Positions 1-7,284 of a stretch of 30,988 nucleotides of DNA are shown here, piece by piece (position 1 is the stretch's first letter; each line of letters begins with the position of its first letter). The translations under genes and the position numbers were made by a program. This stretch comes from a virus. The notes under the pieces are model-generated. The model saw only the letters and a program-made list of their open reading frames with translations. It made no database searches and was not told where the DNA came from. The stretch spans positions 1-30,988 of IMG/VR virus record IMGVR_UViG_3300026097_000069, one strand, 5' to 3'.

Positions 1-9
1 ATAGTGGGG

Positions 10-1041
10 TCAGTCGTCAAGCCAGACTTGGTATTGCGCTGTGACCCGGCCTGCTTCGGGGTCGATGAAGTGGAGTCGTTGGGAAGGGACCGCCGATGAA
101 GCCAACCCAACGGAGGCGTAGCGGTTGTCTGATTCTGTGCTTCCTGTTCCATAGATCGCTCCTGCTCCGTCTGCGAGGCTTGATTGGTAGTGGGTGTGGT
201 AGTGGCCGACGTACACATCCCGGAAGTCCCAGGCGTAGGAGCCGGATCGCCAGCGATTGACATGGTTCGTGATCGTGTTCGTAGAGGCGAAACCGTTACG
301 ACCGATTTCGTCTCCGTGTATAAGTAGCGCCCGGTAGTTACCGATCTCGACCCGTTGTATATCTTCACCGCTGTCCTCCCACTTCAGATTTTTAGCGCCC
401 GACGATAGGAGTATTTGACGGGCCAACTCATACGTCATGCGGTCAGCGTTATCGCTACGAGGAACAGCGTCACGCTTACTGCCGAGCCTGCCGTGGTTAC
501 CCCACTCGCTGACCACCGTCACCGCTGGGTAAATCTCCAGCGCCCTCGTCACCACCTCGACCATCAGGTTCGCCACGTTCACGAACTGCTCAAACAGCGT
601 CGCGTCGATCTCAAACGGCTGCGTCGGGAAGTTGAACAGCCCCTCGATCATGTCCCCACCGAACAAGATGTAGCACTCGTTGATCGAGTGAGACTGCATG
701 TCCGTGATCTTCTCAGCCTTATCCACGAACCTCCTGACCCTCTCCCACATCACCTCAGAGTTGTAGGAAGGCGTGAGTTTCGCACCCTGCCAATCCGTCA
801 GATGCCAGATAGCGGCCTCAGAAGATGTCTTAGACGGCTTTTTAGGCTTCGCAGGTACCTTCGGAGGGTAGTTCCCTAACACGGCGTCAGAAGCCGCCTG
901 AAGCGTCGCCTCCACCAGAGCGTCCGTCTTAGCCTTAGCCCGCCGCAAATCCCTCTGCGACCGCACCAAAGCAGCCCTCAGGTCCTCAACCTCCTGCTGA
1001 GCAACCAAACCCTTCTCAGAAAACCTCTCGCTAAGAGCCAC
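10..1041 (-). CDS. Calcineurin-like metallophosphoesterase
   Basis: Probable metal-dependent phosphoesterase or nuclease. Numbered from the GTG at 1041, residues 1-55 are charged and probably helical, and 56-75 form a Pro/Lys-rich linker. The metallophosphoesterase signature follows: LTDWQ near 81-85, GGD at 128-130, GNHGR at 181-185, HGDEIG from 242 and GHYHTH from 279. The family normally opens with D-x-H, but here the third position is Gln (D83-W-Q85), so metal coordination may differ. I prefer the GTG at 1041 because it overlaps the upstream stop by only 11 bases and has a G-rich stretch about 10 bases upstream. The frame stays open to 1086. This is the last complete gene of the minus-strand block, after the lysis genes and the HTH protein. 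Related phage enzymes are annotated as phosphoesterases or Mre11-like nucleases. The substrate is unknown. Confidence 0.8.
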   Translation of the reverse strand: MALSERFSEKGLVAQQEVEDLRAALVRSQRDLRRAKAKTDALVEATLQAASDAVLGNYPPKVPAKPKKPSKTSSEAAIWHLTDWQGAKLTPSYNSEVMWERVRRFVDKAEKITDMQSHSINECYILFGGDMIEGLFNFPTQPFEIDATLFEQFVNVANLMVEVVTRALEIYPAVTVVSEWGNHGRLGSKRDAVPRSDNADRMTYELARQILLSSGAKNLKWEDSGEDIQRVEIGNYRALLIHGDEIGRNGFASTNTITNHVNRWRSGSYAWDFRDVYVGHYHTHYQSSLADGAGAIYGTGSTESDNRYASVGLASSAVPSQRLHFIDPEAGRVTAQYQVWLDD

Positions 1042-1267
1042 CGCGACAAATCCCCCTACGGTGACGCCGCACAGACGTCTCCCCAACGTGGTGACCCTCA
1101 GCCTTCAAGATATTGCTGATAGCGGCATTGCTGATCGACGCATCATCAAGTGCAGCAACGAGCGCAGCAGACTCATCCTTCGGCAAGTCACGCACCAGAG
1201 AACAAGTCACACACTTAGCACCCAAAGCAGGCTTCTCATAACCAGCGAAACGGTCAGCGAGACTCAT
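1031..1267 (-). CDS. Small CxxC plus helix-turn-helix protein
   Basis: A 78-residue protein with one CVTC pair at about residues 19-22 and a C-terminal half that reads like a helix-turn-helix. Its SISNAAISNILKAEG segment looks like helix and turn, and GETSVRRHRRGIC like the recognition helix with a basic tail. The fold is inferred from the helix pattern and the basic end. The ATG at 1267 has a purine-rich stretch about nine bases upstream. It lies between the amidase and the phosphoesterase and overlaps the latter. It may bind DNA as a regulator or accessory factor. Another possibility is a small-terminase-like protein, but it is far from the terminase gene. It is one of three DNA-binding-like proteins in the window that could recognise the dispersed palindromes. 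Confidence 0.65.
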   Translation of the reverse strand: MSLADRFAGYEKPALGAKCVTCSLVRDLPKDESAALVAALDDASISNAAISNILKAEGHHVGETSVRRHRRGICRGGS

Positions 1268-1287
1268 ACACTCGCGCCTTCCCTCGA

Positions 1288-1893
1288 CTACAAACCGAAC
1301 GAGCGCCTAGACCATACCCTACGAGCGCCACGCAACAGCCACTTCCACGAGTACTGGGTATCTATCTTCCGGCTAGTCCAGTCCTTATGATTCGCCAGAC
1401 GGTACTTGAAACCAGGCCACCTCGCTGCCTCACGAACAGCACAATGCAACCTGCGTAGAGCCTTCCGCTCAGCCTTACTGAAATCCTTTTTCAACCCGGC
1501 GCTCACGACCTCCGTGCCCCAAGTCGCCCAGTTAGCCATGTTGTCCGGGATACCCCAACGCCCCCAACGAGTCCCCCTGAACGAGCCACGACCAGCGTGC
1601 CACACCGGGCCAGCCGAACAGATATACACATGACCCGTCGAATCAATCACCGCATTAGCGTAAGGAACTCTTGTGCTTCGGTGAATGACATATCGAACCA
1701 CCCCCGGATTCCCGTCCGGGTCCTTCGAGTCACCACCAGCCGTGTGATGCGCGATGGCCATGACCGGAGCGTTCCGCTTCCTGTAACGCCAGCGACCATT
1801 GTTCCGAGTCTTCCAACCATCAACAAAAGTTACGTTCTCCGCACCCAGCCATTTGTGACACGATGTCACAAGTCGCCTCTCAAAAGCCGTCAT
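1288..1893 (-). CDS. Endolysin: N-acetylmuramoyl-L-alanine amidase (PGRP/Amidase_2 fold)
   Basis: Cuts the amide bond between N-acetylmuramic acid and L-alanine in host peptidoglycan to release progeny. The 201-residue protein is almost all catalytic domain. IAHHTAGG near residues 47-54 carries the first zinc ligand (probably H49), WHAG is near 98-101, GTEVVS holds a likely catalytic Glu near 129, and NHKDWTSRKID near 169-179 holds a second zinc His and the Lys/Asp pair typical of Amidase_2. No separate wall-binding domain is visible, but the C-terminus is rich in Arg and Trp (WKWLLRGARRVWSRR) and may bind the wall or membrane. The ATG at 1893 has GGGAG five bases upstream and overlaps the upstream stop as ATGA. 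Codons 9-13 contain the degenerate copy of the dispersed palindrome. The two genes before it are membrane proteins, so this is a lysis cassette. Confidence 0.9.
   Translation of the reverse strand: MTAFERRLVTSCHKWLGAENVTFVDGWKTRNNGRWRYRKRNAPVMAIAHHTAGGDSKDPDGNPGVVRYVIHRSTRVPYANAVIDSTGHVYICSAGPVWHAGRGSFRGTRWGRWGIPDNMANWATWGTEVVSAGLKKDFSKAERKALRRLHCAVREAARWPGFKYRLANHKDWTSRKIDTQYSWKWLLRGARRVWSRRSFGL
1854..1870. repeat. Degenerate copy of the dispersed palindrome, inside the amidase gene
   Basis: Reads TGTGACACGATGTCACA. It keeps both outer six-base arms GTGACA/TGTCAC but has one change next to the centre relative to GTGACACSGTGTCAC. It lies in codons 9-13 of the amidase, where it encodes V-T-S-C-H. 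The consensus in that frame would encode V-T-P-C-H, so the change may avoid a proline. Confidence 0.7.
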
Positions 1894-2207
1894 GCCGTCT
1901 CCCTATCCAGCCAGCGAGCCATAACTTCCTTCACCGTATCAAGTTCCCCCTTCATCACCTTCTGCTCAAAAGCAATCTGGTTGATCTTATCCGTCAGCGA
2001 CGAACCACCATTAGGGAACAACTGATGCTCAACCCGATCCAACCGCTGAGCGATAGTACGGCCCTGAGAATCCACCCCAAGCGTCTTCTCAATCCGCTGG
2101 ATAGCCAAGTAAGCGCCACGCGCAAACTTCCACACCACACCAACAGCAACAAGGACAGCGGCTAAGCCGATGACCCACTCATCGACCATCGAGTTCGGGA
2201 ACAGCAT
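1890..2207 (-). CDS. Membrane protein with N-terminal TM segment and coiled coil (lysis cassette)
   Basis: A 105-residue protein with one hydrophobic segment near residues 9-27 (WVIGLAAVLVAVGVVWKFA). A charged helical region follows that looks coiled-coil (about 35-55 and 75-100). This one-TM-plus-coiled-coil layout next to an endolysin is common among phage holin-associated or spanin-like proteins, but no lipobox or other diagnostic motif is visible. The start could be the ATG at 2207, six bases after the upstream stop, or an internal ATG at 2189. Neither has a strong ribosome-binding site, which suggests translational coupling. It overlaps the amidase by ATGA. Role in lysis is inferred from position. 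Confidence 0.7.
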   Translation of the reverse strand: MLFPNSMVDEWVIGLAAVLVAVGVVWKFARGAYLAIQRIEKTLGVDSQGRTIAQRLDRVEHQLFPNGGSSLTDKINQIAFEQKVMKGELDTVKEVMARWLDRETA

Positions 2208-2213
2208 GGGGCA

Positions 2214-2426
2214 CTACAAATCCTCGGGTGCCTCACCCGGCGGCGGCAGGTCAGGGGTCAGGTTGTTGAGAGCCAACGTAGGAGCCAGCAGCGAACCCAC
2301 GAGAGCAACCCACAGCGGCCCAGCCGACTCCTCAATAACACCGTAAGCAACCAGCAGCGGAACCACCGTAAGAGCGATCCCGTACAGCCACTTACGACCC
2401 TCACGCGAGAGCAACTTATTCAACAC
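2214..2426 (-). CDS. Probable holin
   Basis: A small membrane protein of about 70 residues. It has a charged N-terminus (NKLLSREGRKW), two hydrophobic segments (YGIALTVVPLLVAYGVI and LWVALVGSLLAPTLALN) and a Pro-rich acidic tail. This matches the size and topology of small phage holins that permeabilise the inner membrane and release endolysin. I chose the GTG at 2426 because GAGGAG sits seven bases upstream. Upstream candidates at 2432 (ATG) and 2441 (GTG) are too close to that site or precede it. Holin identity rests on topology and on position two genes before the amidase. The neighbour at 1890-2207 is the alternative candidate. Confidence 0.65.
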   Translation of the reverse strand: MLNKLLSREGRKWLYGIALTVVPLLVAYGVIEESAGPLWVALVGSLLAPTLALNNLTPDLPPPGEAPEDL

Positions 2427-2437
2427 GCTCATTCTCC

Positions 2438-2824
2438 TCACGCCACCACTATCAGCGACTTCTCATATTCTTGCACAGGATCATCCGGCCCCTTGGGATA
2501 AGGGATACCATTCGCTATCAGAAAGTTCTCTAGCCGCTTGTTCGCGTTCCAGCCAGAAAACTCCTCAACGATCTTCCAACGGTGAGTAACGATGTACAAC
2601 TCTGCGTGCGGCTGCCACGCCGCATACACACCAACAGGGCCAGACATTTCCGTGATGACTTCCCAAATGTCCACCTCGTCCACGCGCGGAGGACGCTGCT
2701 CAGTCCACGATGTCGGCTTGGGCATGTACTGGAAGATGCTGTCGTAGTTCATCCAGTTCTCATCAAACACTTCACCATCTTTGTGAAGGTTTATAATATG
2801 TTCGGTGGCTTTCCAGCGAGGCAT
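2438..2824 (-). CDS. Hypothetical protein between tail fibre and lysis genes
   Basis: I do not recognise this 128-residue protein. It is soluble, mixed in charge and rich in aromatic residues (several Trp and Tyr), with no signal peptide or membrane segment. Its ATG overlaps the stop of the glycine-rich adhesin gene as TGATG, and its end overlaps the start region of the holin candidate. The position suggests a tail-fibre accessory protein (chaperone or attachment factor), as often found after poly-glycine adhesins, but no motif supports this. Confidence 0.7.
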   Translation of the reverse strand: MPRWKATEHIINLHKDGEVFDENWMNYDSIFQYMPKPTSWTEQRPPRVDEVDIWEVITEMSGPVGVYAAWQPHAELYIVTHRWKIVEEFSGWNANKRLENFLIANGIPYPKGPDDPVQEYEKSLIVVA

Positions 2825-3693
2825 CAGAGTGGGTATCGAATAATTATAATGCCGGAGCCACCAACAGCACCATTGCCATCGTTACCGTTGCCACCAGCGC
2901 CGCCACCTAAACCATCAGTACCGTTCTGTGGTGTGGTTGTTGAGGCGTTTGACCCGTTACCGCCTCCACCAGAGCCACCCGTTCCTAGTGGACGGGTTCC
3001 TTCGCATCCACCGCCACCGCCGCCAGCGTAGGTAACGGCAGAGCCGGAAATAGATGAAGATAATCCGTTACCGCCGTCGCCTGCATACGTTGAAGTTCCT
3101 GTTTGCCCAGCGACACTTGCACCACCGCCACCGCCGCCAGAGTCAAGCGTGGTGGTTGAACCTGCATAAGAGTCACCACCATCATTACCTTGACCAGCAG
3201 TTCCCGATCCTCCTACCTGACCCGGTGTCCTACCACCACCGCCACCGCCAGAACCGCCATCTTCGCCATCACCAGCGAAACCACCACCGCCACCGCCACC
3301 GATAGCAGTCAATGAAAAAACGGAAGAATCGCCTCCATTCCCTCCGTTCCTATCAGCAAGAGCAGCCTCACCTGCGGTTCCACCATCGCCAACAGTAGTG
3401 GCATAGACAGTTGATGAGACGTTCGTAACTCCGGTCAGATAGCCTCCAGCACCTCCCCCGCCTGCTCCTTGCGAACCACCACCGCCGCCGCCGCCAGCAA
3501 CAATCAAGTACTCAACATTCTTTAGTCCCGTAATAACGGAAAATGTGTCTGATCCAGTAGAAGTAAAGGTGTGGATTTTGTAACCACCACTAGTAGTTAC
3601 CGTCCCACCAGAAGCAGTTGGGTCCCAAGCCCGGACATTGCGGCCTGCATAGTAGTCATTTAGACCTGAAAAGTTTGCGCGTTTTACTGCCAT
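2824..3693 (-). CDS. Poly-glycine tail adhesin / fibre tip protein
   Basis: Probable receptor-binding protein. Residues 1-55 are beta-rich. VEYLIVAGGGGGGG near 60-73 opens a domain with many long glycine runs (AGGGGAGG, IGGGGGGG, SGGGGGG, DSGGGGGGAS, YAGGGGGG). It ends with GSGIIIIRYPL, the terminal strand typical of this glycine-rich domain in phage fibres and bacterial surface proteins. In characterised phage adhesins poly-glycine helices form a sandwich whose loops contact the receptor, and the variable segments between runs here fit that plan. The ATG at 3693 overlaps the upstream stop (TAATG), with GGAG eight bases upstream. Simple-sequence codons make this gene prone to slippage and recombination. 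Confidence in a fibre role is good; the receptor is unknown. Confidence 0.8.
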   Translation of the reverse strand: MAVKRANFSGLNDYYAGRNVRAWDPTASGGTVTTSGGYKIHTFTSTGSDTFSVITGLKNVEYLIVAGGGGGGGSQGAGGGGAGGYLTGVTNVSSTVYATTVGDGGTAGEAALADRNGGNGGDSSVFSLTAIGGGGGGGFAGDGEDGGSGGGGGGRTPGQVGGSGTAGQGNDGGDSYAGSTTTLDSGGGGGGASVAGQTGTSTYAGDGGNGLSSSISGSAVTYAGGGGGGCEGTRPLGTGGSGGGGNGSNASTTTPQNGTDGLGGGAGGNGNDGNGAVGGSGIIIIRYPL

Positions 3694-4025
3694 TAGGAAA
3701 TCTCCGACACAAACGCTGAAAACGTAACCGTGTTGGCGCTGCTGCTAACACGAATGTACTTACCAGCATCAAGGCACACGCCAAGAGTCAAAGCAACTGT
3801 GTCGTTTGCCGCGACCGTAGCATCGTAAACCAGCCACTCGCTCGAACCCGGCGTACCAGCGGTCGTATCCAAACCAATACGGTAAGTCGCCGCTGCTCCT
3901 GCCGTGTTACAGATAACGATTGTGCTAATTACCGCCTCCGTAGAAGCAGGCGTGTTGTACAGGGTTGCGTAGGTTCCGGTGCTAGCGGTTCCTTGCACCT
4001 GTGAAGGCTTGTATGCGGTTGCCAT
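3693..4025 (-). CDS. Small beta-rich virion protein (tail or decoration type)
   Basis: A 110-residue protein rich in Thr, Ala, Ser and Val with alternating polar and hydrophobic residues, as in a compact beta sandwich. The segment STIVICNTAGAAATYRIGLD, followed by a C-terminal strand ending in SAFVSEIS, resembles small proteins found beside phage fibre genes. No catalytic motif, signal or membrane segment is present. The ATG at 4025 has GGAG eight bases upstream and follows the preceding stop by three bases. It sits between two fibre-type genes and is probably a tail-spike or fibre accessory subunit. I cannot name a family. Confidence 0.7.
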   Translation of the reverse strand: MATAYKPSQVQGTASTGTYATLYNTPASTEAVISTIVICNTAGAAATYRIGLDTTAGTPGSSEWLVYDATVAANDTVALTLGVCLDAGKYIRVSSSANTVTFSAFVSEIS

Positions 4026-4028
4026 TGG

Positions 4029-4514
4029 TCATGCTCCAATCAAAAAGAACGAGTTGAATCCTACATCTAAACCAACTGGCTCTCCTGTAAAGGTGGGGCT
4101 AGCCAGCGTCTTGTTGGTCAGAGTCTGTGTGTCGCTCGTACCAACAACCGACCCCGACAGCCCGTGGACTCCCGAGGAAGCGTTCACATGCGCGTTAGCC
4201 TCATCCGCATCCGTAGCGGTAAACACATGCTCAACCGTCGCCCCGGAAGAGTGAGCGATAACGCTCGTGCCGTCCGCTCCGCGACCGTTAGTTAGGCCCG
4301 TGTTGTACACCGTGATCGTGTTGCTGCTACGAGACGCGCAGAGAATCTTCTCCTCAGCGGTCAGGCCACGGTCGATAACTATGTAGAACGGGCCAGTAGC
4401 CCCGGTTGGGTAGCCAGTCAGATCGTTACAGGTGATAGTGAGGTCAGCGGTCGAACCACCCAGGGTCGCCGCTAACTGGGCAGGCTGCGCCCCACCAGCG
4501 TATTCGCGCCTCAT
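4029..4514 (-). CDS. Tail fibre-like protein with a TQTLTNKTL motif
   Basis: A 161-residue protein. The N-terminal half is a beta-rich domain (residues 10-100). The C-terminal part contains VVGTSDTQTLTNKTLASPTF, a repeat unit very common in phage fibres that leads into a trimeric shaft or tip. It has no recognisable enzymatic domain and is short for a complete fibre, so it may be a fibre base or adaptor joined by the next two gene products. The ATG at 4514 has a strong GAGGAGG four bases upstream and overlaps the nozzle stop as ATGA. That strong site amid coupled genes suggests high expression. Confidence 0.75.
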   Translation of the reverse strand: MRREYAGGAQPAQLAATLGGSTADLTITCNDLTGYPTGATGPFYIVIDRGLTAEEKILCASRSSNTITVYNTGLTNGRGADGTSVIAHSSGATVEHVFTATDADEANAHVNASSGVHGLSGSVVGTSDTQTLTNKTLASPTFTGEPVGLDVGFNSFFLIGA

Positions 4515-6400
4515 CGAACCTCCTCTAGCACCATCAATAGCGTACCTTGCCAGCCGTTACCCGTAGAACTAAGACGCTCCGGCTGCCACACGAAATCCCT
4601 CGCCAGCACCTGATACGACTGCCCCGACTCCTGATAGGTAAACACCTCGCCGTTCTGGAGGAGAGCCAGCAGGTTGTTCTTATCCACCGTAGGGTTCCTA
4701 ATCTCCGTGATCCCGTTGATGTCCACCTCGTCAGCCAAGATCACGGGCACATCCCACCGGGAAGCCCTACCCTTCACAGGGAAAGCCCTGATCTCCCACC
4801 GCGTAGGGATAGGACCCTTCGTGTTGTCGATGGGACACCGTGTCATAACCATCCGCATATTCACGCGAGAGAACTTCACACCATTCAAGTTGATGTTATC
4901 GCTACGAATGTTGTTGTTACTCACGGTCAGATTCGCGTACCGCGAGTAACCGCTGGAGTCAAAAGCGAGATCGAGGTACAACTTCCCGGAGCAGTCAGGT
5001 AGCCACTTAGCCTGCATGTACAGCGCAGACTTCAAGTCCTCCACCGAGAACGACATGACACCCTGAGTAATCCACCCACCAGGAACCTTGTTATCAGTCT
5101 CCCGGTAAATCCCAGCGCCCTTCACAGCGAACACTCGCTTATCAAGAAACGTCTTCACACTCGTCACATTCGCTGCCGCCTCGTCCCACACAGCAATATC
5201 GTTCGCATACGCCGGAGTCAGATTCGTGACCGTGAACGTCGTCAAATCCATGCGCCCCAAACCAGGCACAGCACCAGAAGGAAACACGTTAGCCGGATCG
5301 CTGGTCACCTCAGAATACTGAGCCGGGATGCTGGAATTGCCATACCACACAAACTGACCCTGACCCTCAAAACACCGGACAGGCTCATTGGTCGGAATGA
5401 TCGCACCCAAGGTGAGATCGCCGTTAGCGTCGGGCTGCGCCATCCGCACACCCTTATTCGTGCCAATGAAAACAAAACCCAGGTACTCCTCGATCTCGTA
5501 CCCGATCTCACCGTCAGGAAGTTTCGCTGCAACGATGCACGGGTTCAAGCCGCTGCCGTCGTCCTTGATCGTGACCTTATGAACAACATACTTATCCCCG
5601 ATACCACCTAGCAGGTAGATGGCTTGCGGCCCAGCGCACGCGCTGTTCCAACGAAAATCACTTTCCGGGTGCGTAAACACCGTCGTCTTATTGTTCCCCG
5701 TCTCAATGCTCTCCAGCACATTCCCGTTACCACACAGTAAGTAATCTTTCTCCCACGCAATAAAATTAGCGTTCGCTAACTGCTGGTTGTAATACTGCGT
5801 AGCACTAGCCGTAGGACTGTCCAGCGTGTAGATGTAGCCGTTATTGTTCAACGCCAACACAGTCGCCCCGTCGTCAGCGACGTCGATGATCGTGTTCGAC
5901 CCCATCGCCACCGACGCTGTAAGCGTGTCAAAGTCCTCATACCAATACGAGTAATTCTCATTCACGACAACGAGATAGCCGCCATGCAAAGTCAAGAACA
6001 CGCCATCGCTGTTCGTGATCTCCTTGAACTGCTCAGTCTCCGGCAGCAAATCCAGCCGCCACTTAGTCCACGGATCAATACCAAACGAATCCTCAAACCG
6101 CGAATCAATCGCGTCCTCACGATCCATGTTCGACTGCCCAGCACCCGAGTGCCACGCATACGTCTGCTGCCGCCACACATTCTGAGGCAGAAGTAGAAGG
6201 TCACGCTGATCGGTGGTGTTCCGCTGCTGCAACACATCCACCGCACGCTGCGCGTAACGATTCGACGCAGTATCAATCGGGTAAATCTTGCCGTTGATAG
6301 CAACCAGCGAACCACCAATGTTCGCTACGGGTGGTGAGGTAGCGCCAGGTTCACCACCCAGGTACGGCTCATCAAACTGGCGAGTGATCTGAGTAGTCAC
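4511..6400 (-). CDS. Tail nozzle (tail tubular protein B-like)
   Basis: A 629-residue protein that follows the adaptor gene, as in many short-tailed phages. It has repeated strand-turn-strand units (for example GVFLTLHGGYLVVVNENYSYWYED, shortened here to its centre LTLHGGYLVVVN, then VLALNNNGYIYTLDS and IYLLGGIGDKYVVHKVTI) that read like beta-propeller blades, as in the nozzle of T7-type tails. There are no membrane segments. The start is a GTG at 6400 that overlaps the adaptor stop in TAGTGA, the same junction as the start of the adaptor gene. It forms the distal channel for DNA exit and may carry fibre attachment points. Assignment rests on size, blade-like repeats and order. Confidence 0.7.
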   Translation of the reverse strand: MTTQITRQFDEPYLGGEPGATSPPVANIGGSLVAINGKIYPIDTASNRYAQRAVDVLQQRNTTDQRDLLLLPQNVWRQQTYAWHSGAGQSNMDREDAIDSRFEDSFGIDPWTKWRLDLLPETEQFKEITNSDGVFLTLHGGYLVVVNENYSYWYEDFDTLTASVAMGSNTIIDVADDGATVLALNNNGYIYTLDSPTASATQYYNQQLANANFIAWEKDYLLCGNGNVLESIETGNNKTTVFTHPESDFRWNSACAGPQAIYLLGGIGDKYVVHKVTIKDDGSGLNPCIVAAKLPDGEIGYEIEEYLGFVFIGTNKGVRMAQPDANGDLTLGAIIPTNEPVRCFEGQGQFVWYGNSSIPAQYSEVTSDPANVFPSGAVPGLGRMDLTTFTVTNLTPAYANDIAVWDEAAANVTSVKTFLDKRVFAVKGAGIYRETDNKVPGGWITQGVMSFSVEDLKSALYMQAKWLPDCSGKLYLDLAFDSSGYSRYANLTVSNNNIRSDNINLNGVKFSRVNMRMVMTRCPIDNTKGPIPTRWEIRAFPVKGRASRWDVPVILADEVDINGITEIRNPTVDKNNLLALLQNGEVFTYQESGQSYQVLARDFVWQPERLSSTGNGWQGTLLMVLEEVR

Positions 6401-7284
6401 TAATGACCCCTAAAGATCGGAACCCTCGTGACCAAACGAGTCATCTCATCCCGAATCCTACGCTGATACTCACGATCCAACTGGGCAGCGATAGCCGTAT
6501 TACCAGACACCGGAACTTCCTCCGGCCTACGCGAATCACCCTGCATCGTGATCTGCGTGCGCCTCGACTCCGTAGTACGCAGCAACGCGACCGCTGCACC
6601 CAACGCAGGAATATCCAGCATCGTCTCCGACAACCCACAATCCGCTATCGGGTCATCAGCCAGCGACGTAGCCAAAGTGAACGGTGCCTTATAAGTGAAC
6701 TCGATCTCCGTCCCCGAAGGGATAGCGAGCAGAAGCCTCACACGATTCTGCTCAGTCGAATACATCCAACGGTAATACCTAGGTGATAACTCGCTCCAAG
6801 TGTCATCCGTGCCAGGCCAACGCCACCGGACACGCAGCAGATTTATCATGTCCTGCGCTGCCGTAGGAACGTCATATGTCTGATACGTCGAATCGACAGC
6901 AGCGACCCAAGTACCAATCTTGTACAACCCATTCTCAGGGCTCGACAACCGCCGCAACTCATCATTCAACGCATTGAACGCATACCAATCAGTCATGCGC
7001 GGCTTCACATACACCATGTCACCAGCAGCGACAGCGTTCTGCGGAGAACCGTCATAACCTGGAATAACGAACACCGTATTGTCGGTTGAGTACACGCCCT
7101 TCACGAACCACACATTCAACCCGCTCGACAGCAGCATCCCCTTCTGGATGCCCTCAACACCCATCTCCAACTGGATACTCGTCTGCCCAGCAGAAGCGGA
7201 AGTCTGGATAAGGTTCACGTTCTCCGTCATGGAGCCGTAAACCATGCGGCGAACATCATGCACAAGATCAGAGAAAGTTGTCAC
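6400..7284 (-). CDS. Head-to-tail adaptor (tail tubular protein A-like)
   Basis: A 294-residue protein. Its helical N-terminus (TTFSDLVHDVRRMVYG) is followed by a beta-rich insertion (residues 25-90). Then come the helix WYAFNALNDELRRLSS and a segment describing a beta-sandwich (LLRVRWRWPGTDDTWSELSP, IEFTYKAPF). The C-terminus is helical. This matches the adaptor that docks under the portal and connects to the nozzle in podoviruses. The start is a GTG at 7284 overlapping the fibre stop (ATGTAGTGA), with a G-run about six bases upstream. A copy of the dispersed palindrome lies 121 bases upstream, inside the preceding fibre gene. The T7 equivalent is shorter (about 196 aa), so the extra residues are probably the N-terminal insertion. 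Confidence 0.7.
   Translation of the reverse strand: MTTFSDLVHDVRRMVYGSMTENVNLIQTSASAGQTSIQLEMGVEGIQKGMLLSSGLNVWFVKGVYSTDNTVFVIPGYDGSPQNAVAAGDMVYVKPRMTDWYAFNALNDELRRLSSPENGLYKIGTWVAAVDSTYQTYDVPTAAQDMINLLRVRWRWPGTDDTWSELSPRYYRWMYSTEQNRVRLLLAIPSGTEIEFTYKAPFTLATSLADDPIADCGLSETMLDIPALGAAVALLRTTESRRTQITMQGDSRRPEEVPVSGNTAIAAQLDREYQRRIRDEMTRLVTRVPIFRGH

Noticed and set aside
4833-4847. GGGACACCGTGTCAT inside the nozzle gene, similar to the palindrome
   Set aside because: It keeps the 11-base core GACACCGTGTC but differs at two outer positions, lies mid-gene far from any start, and encodes ordinary residues (MTRCP). Probably chance or a decayed copy, so not counted.
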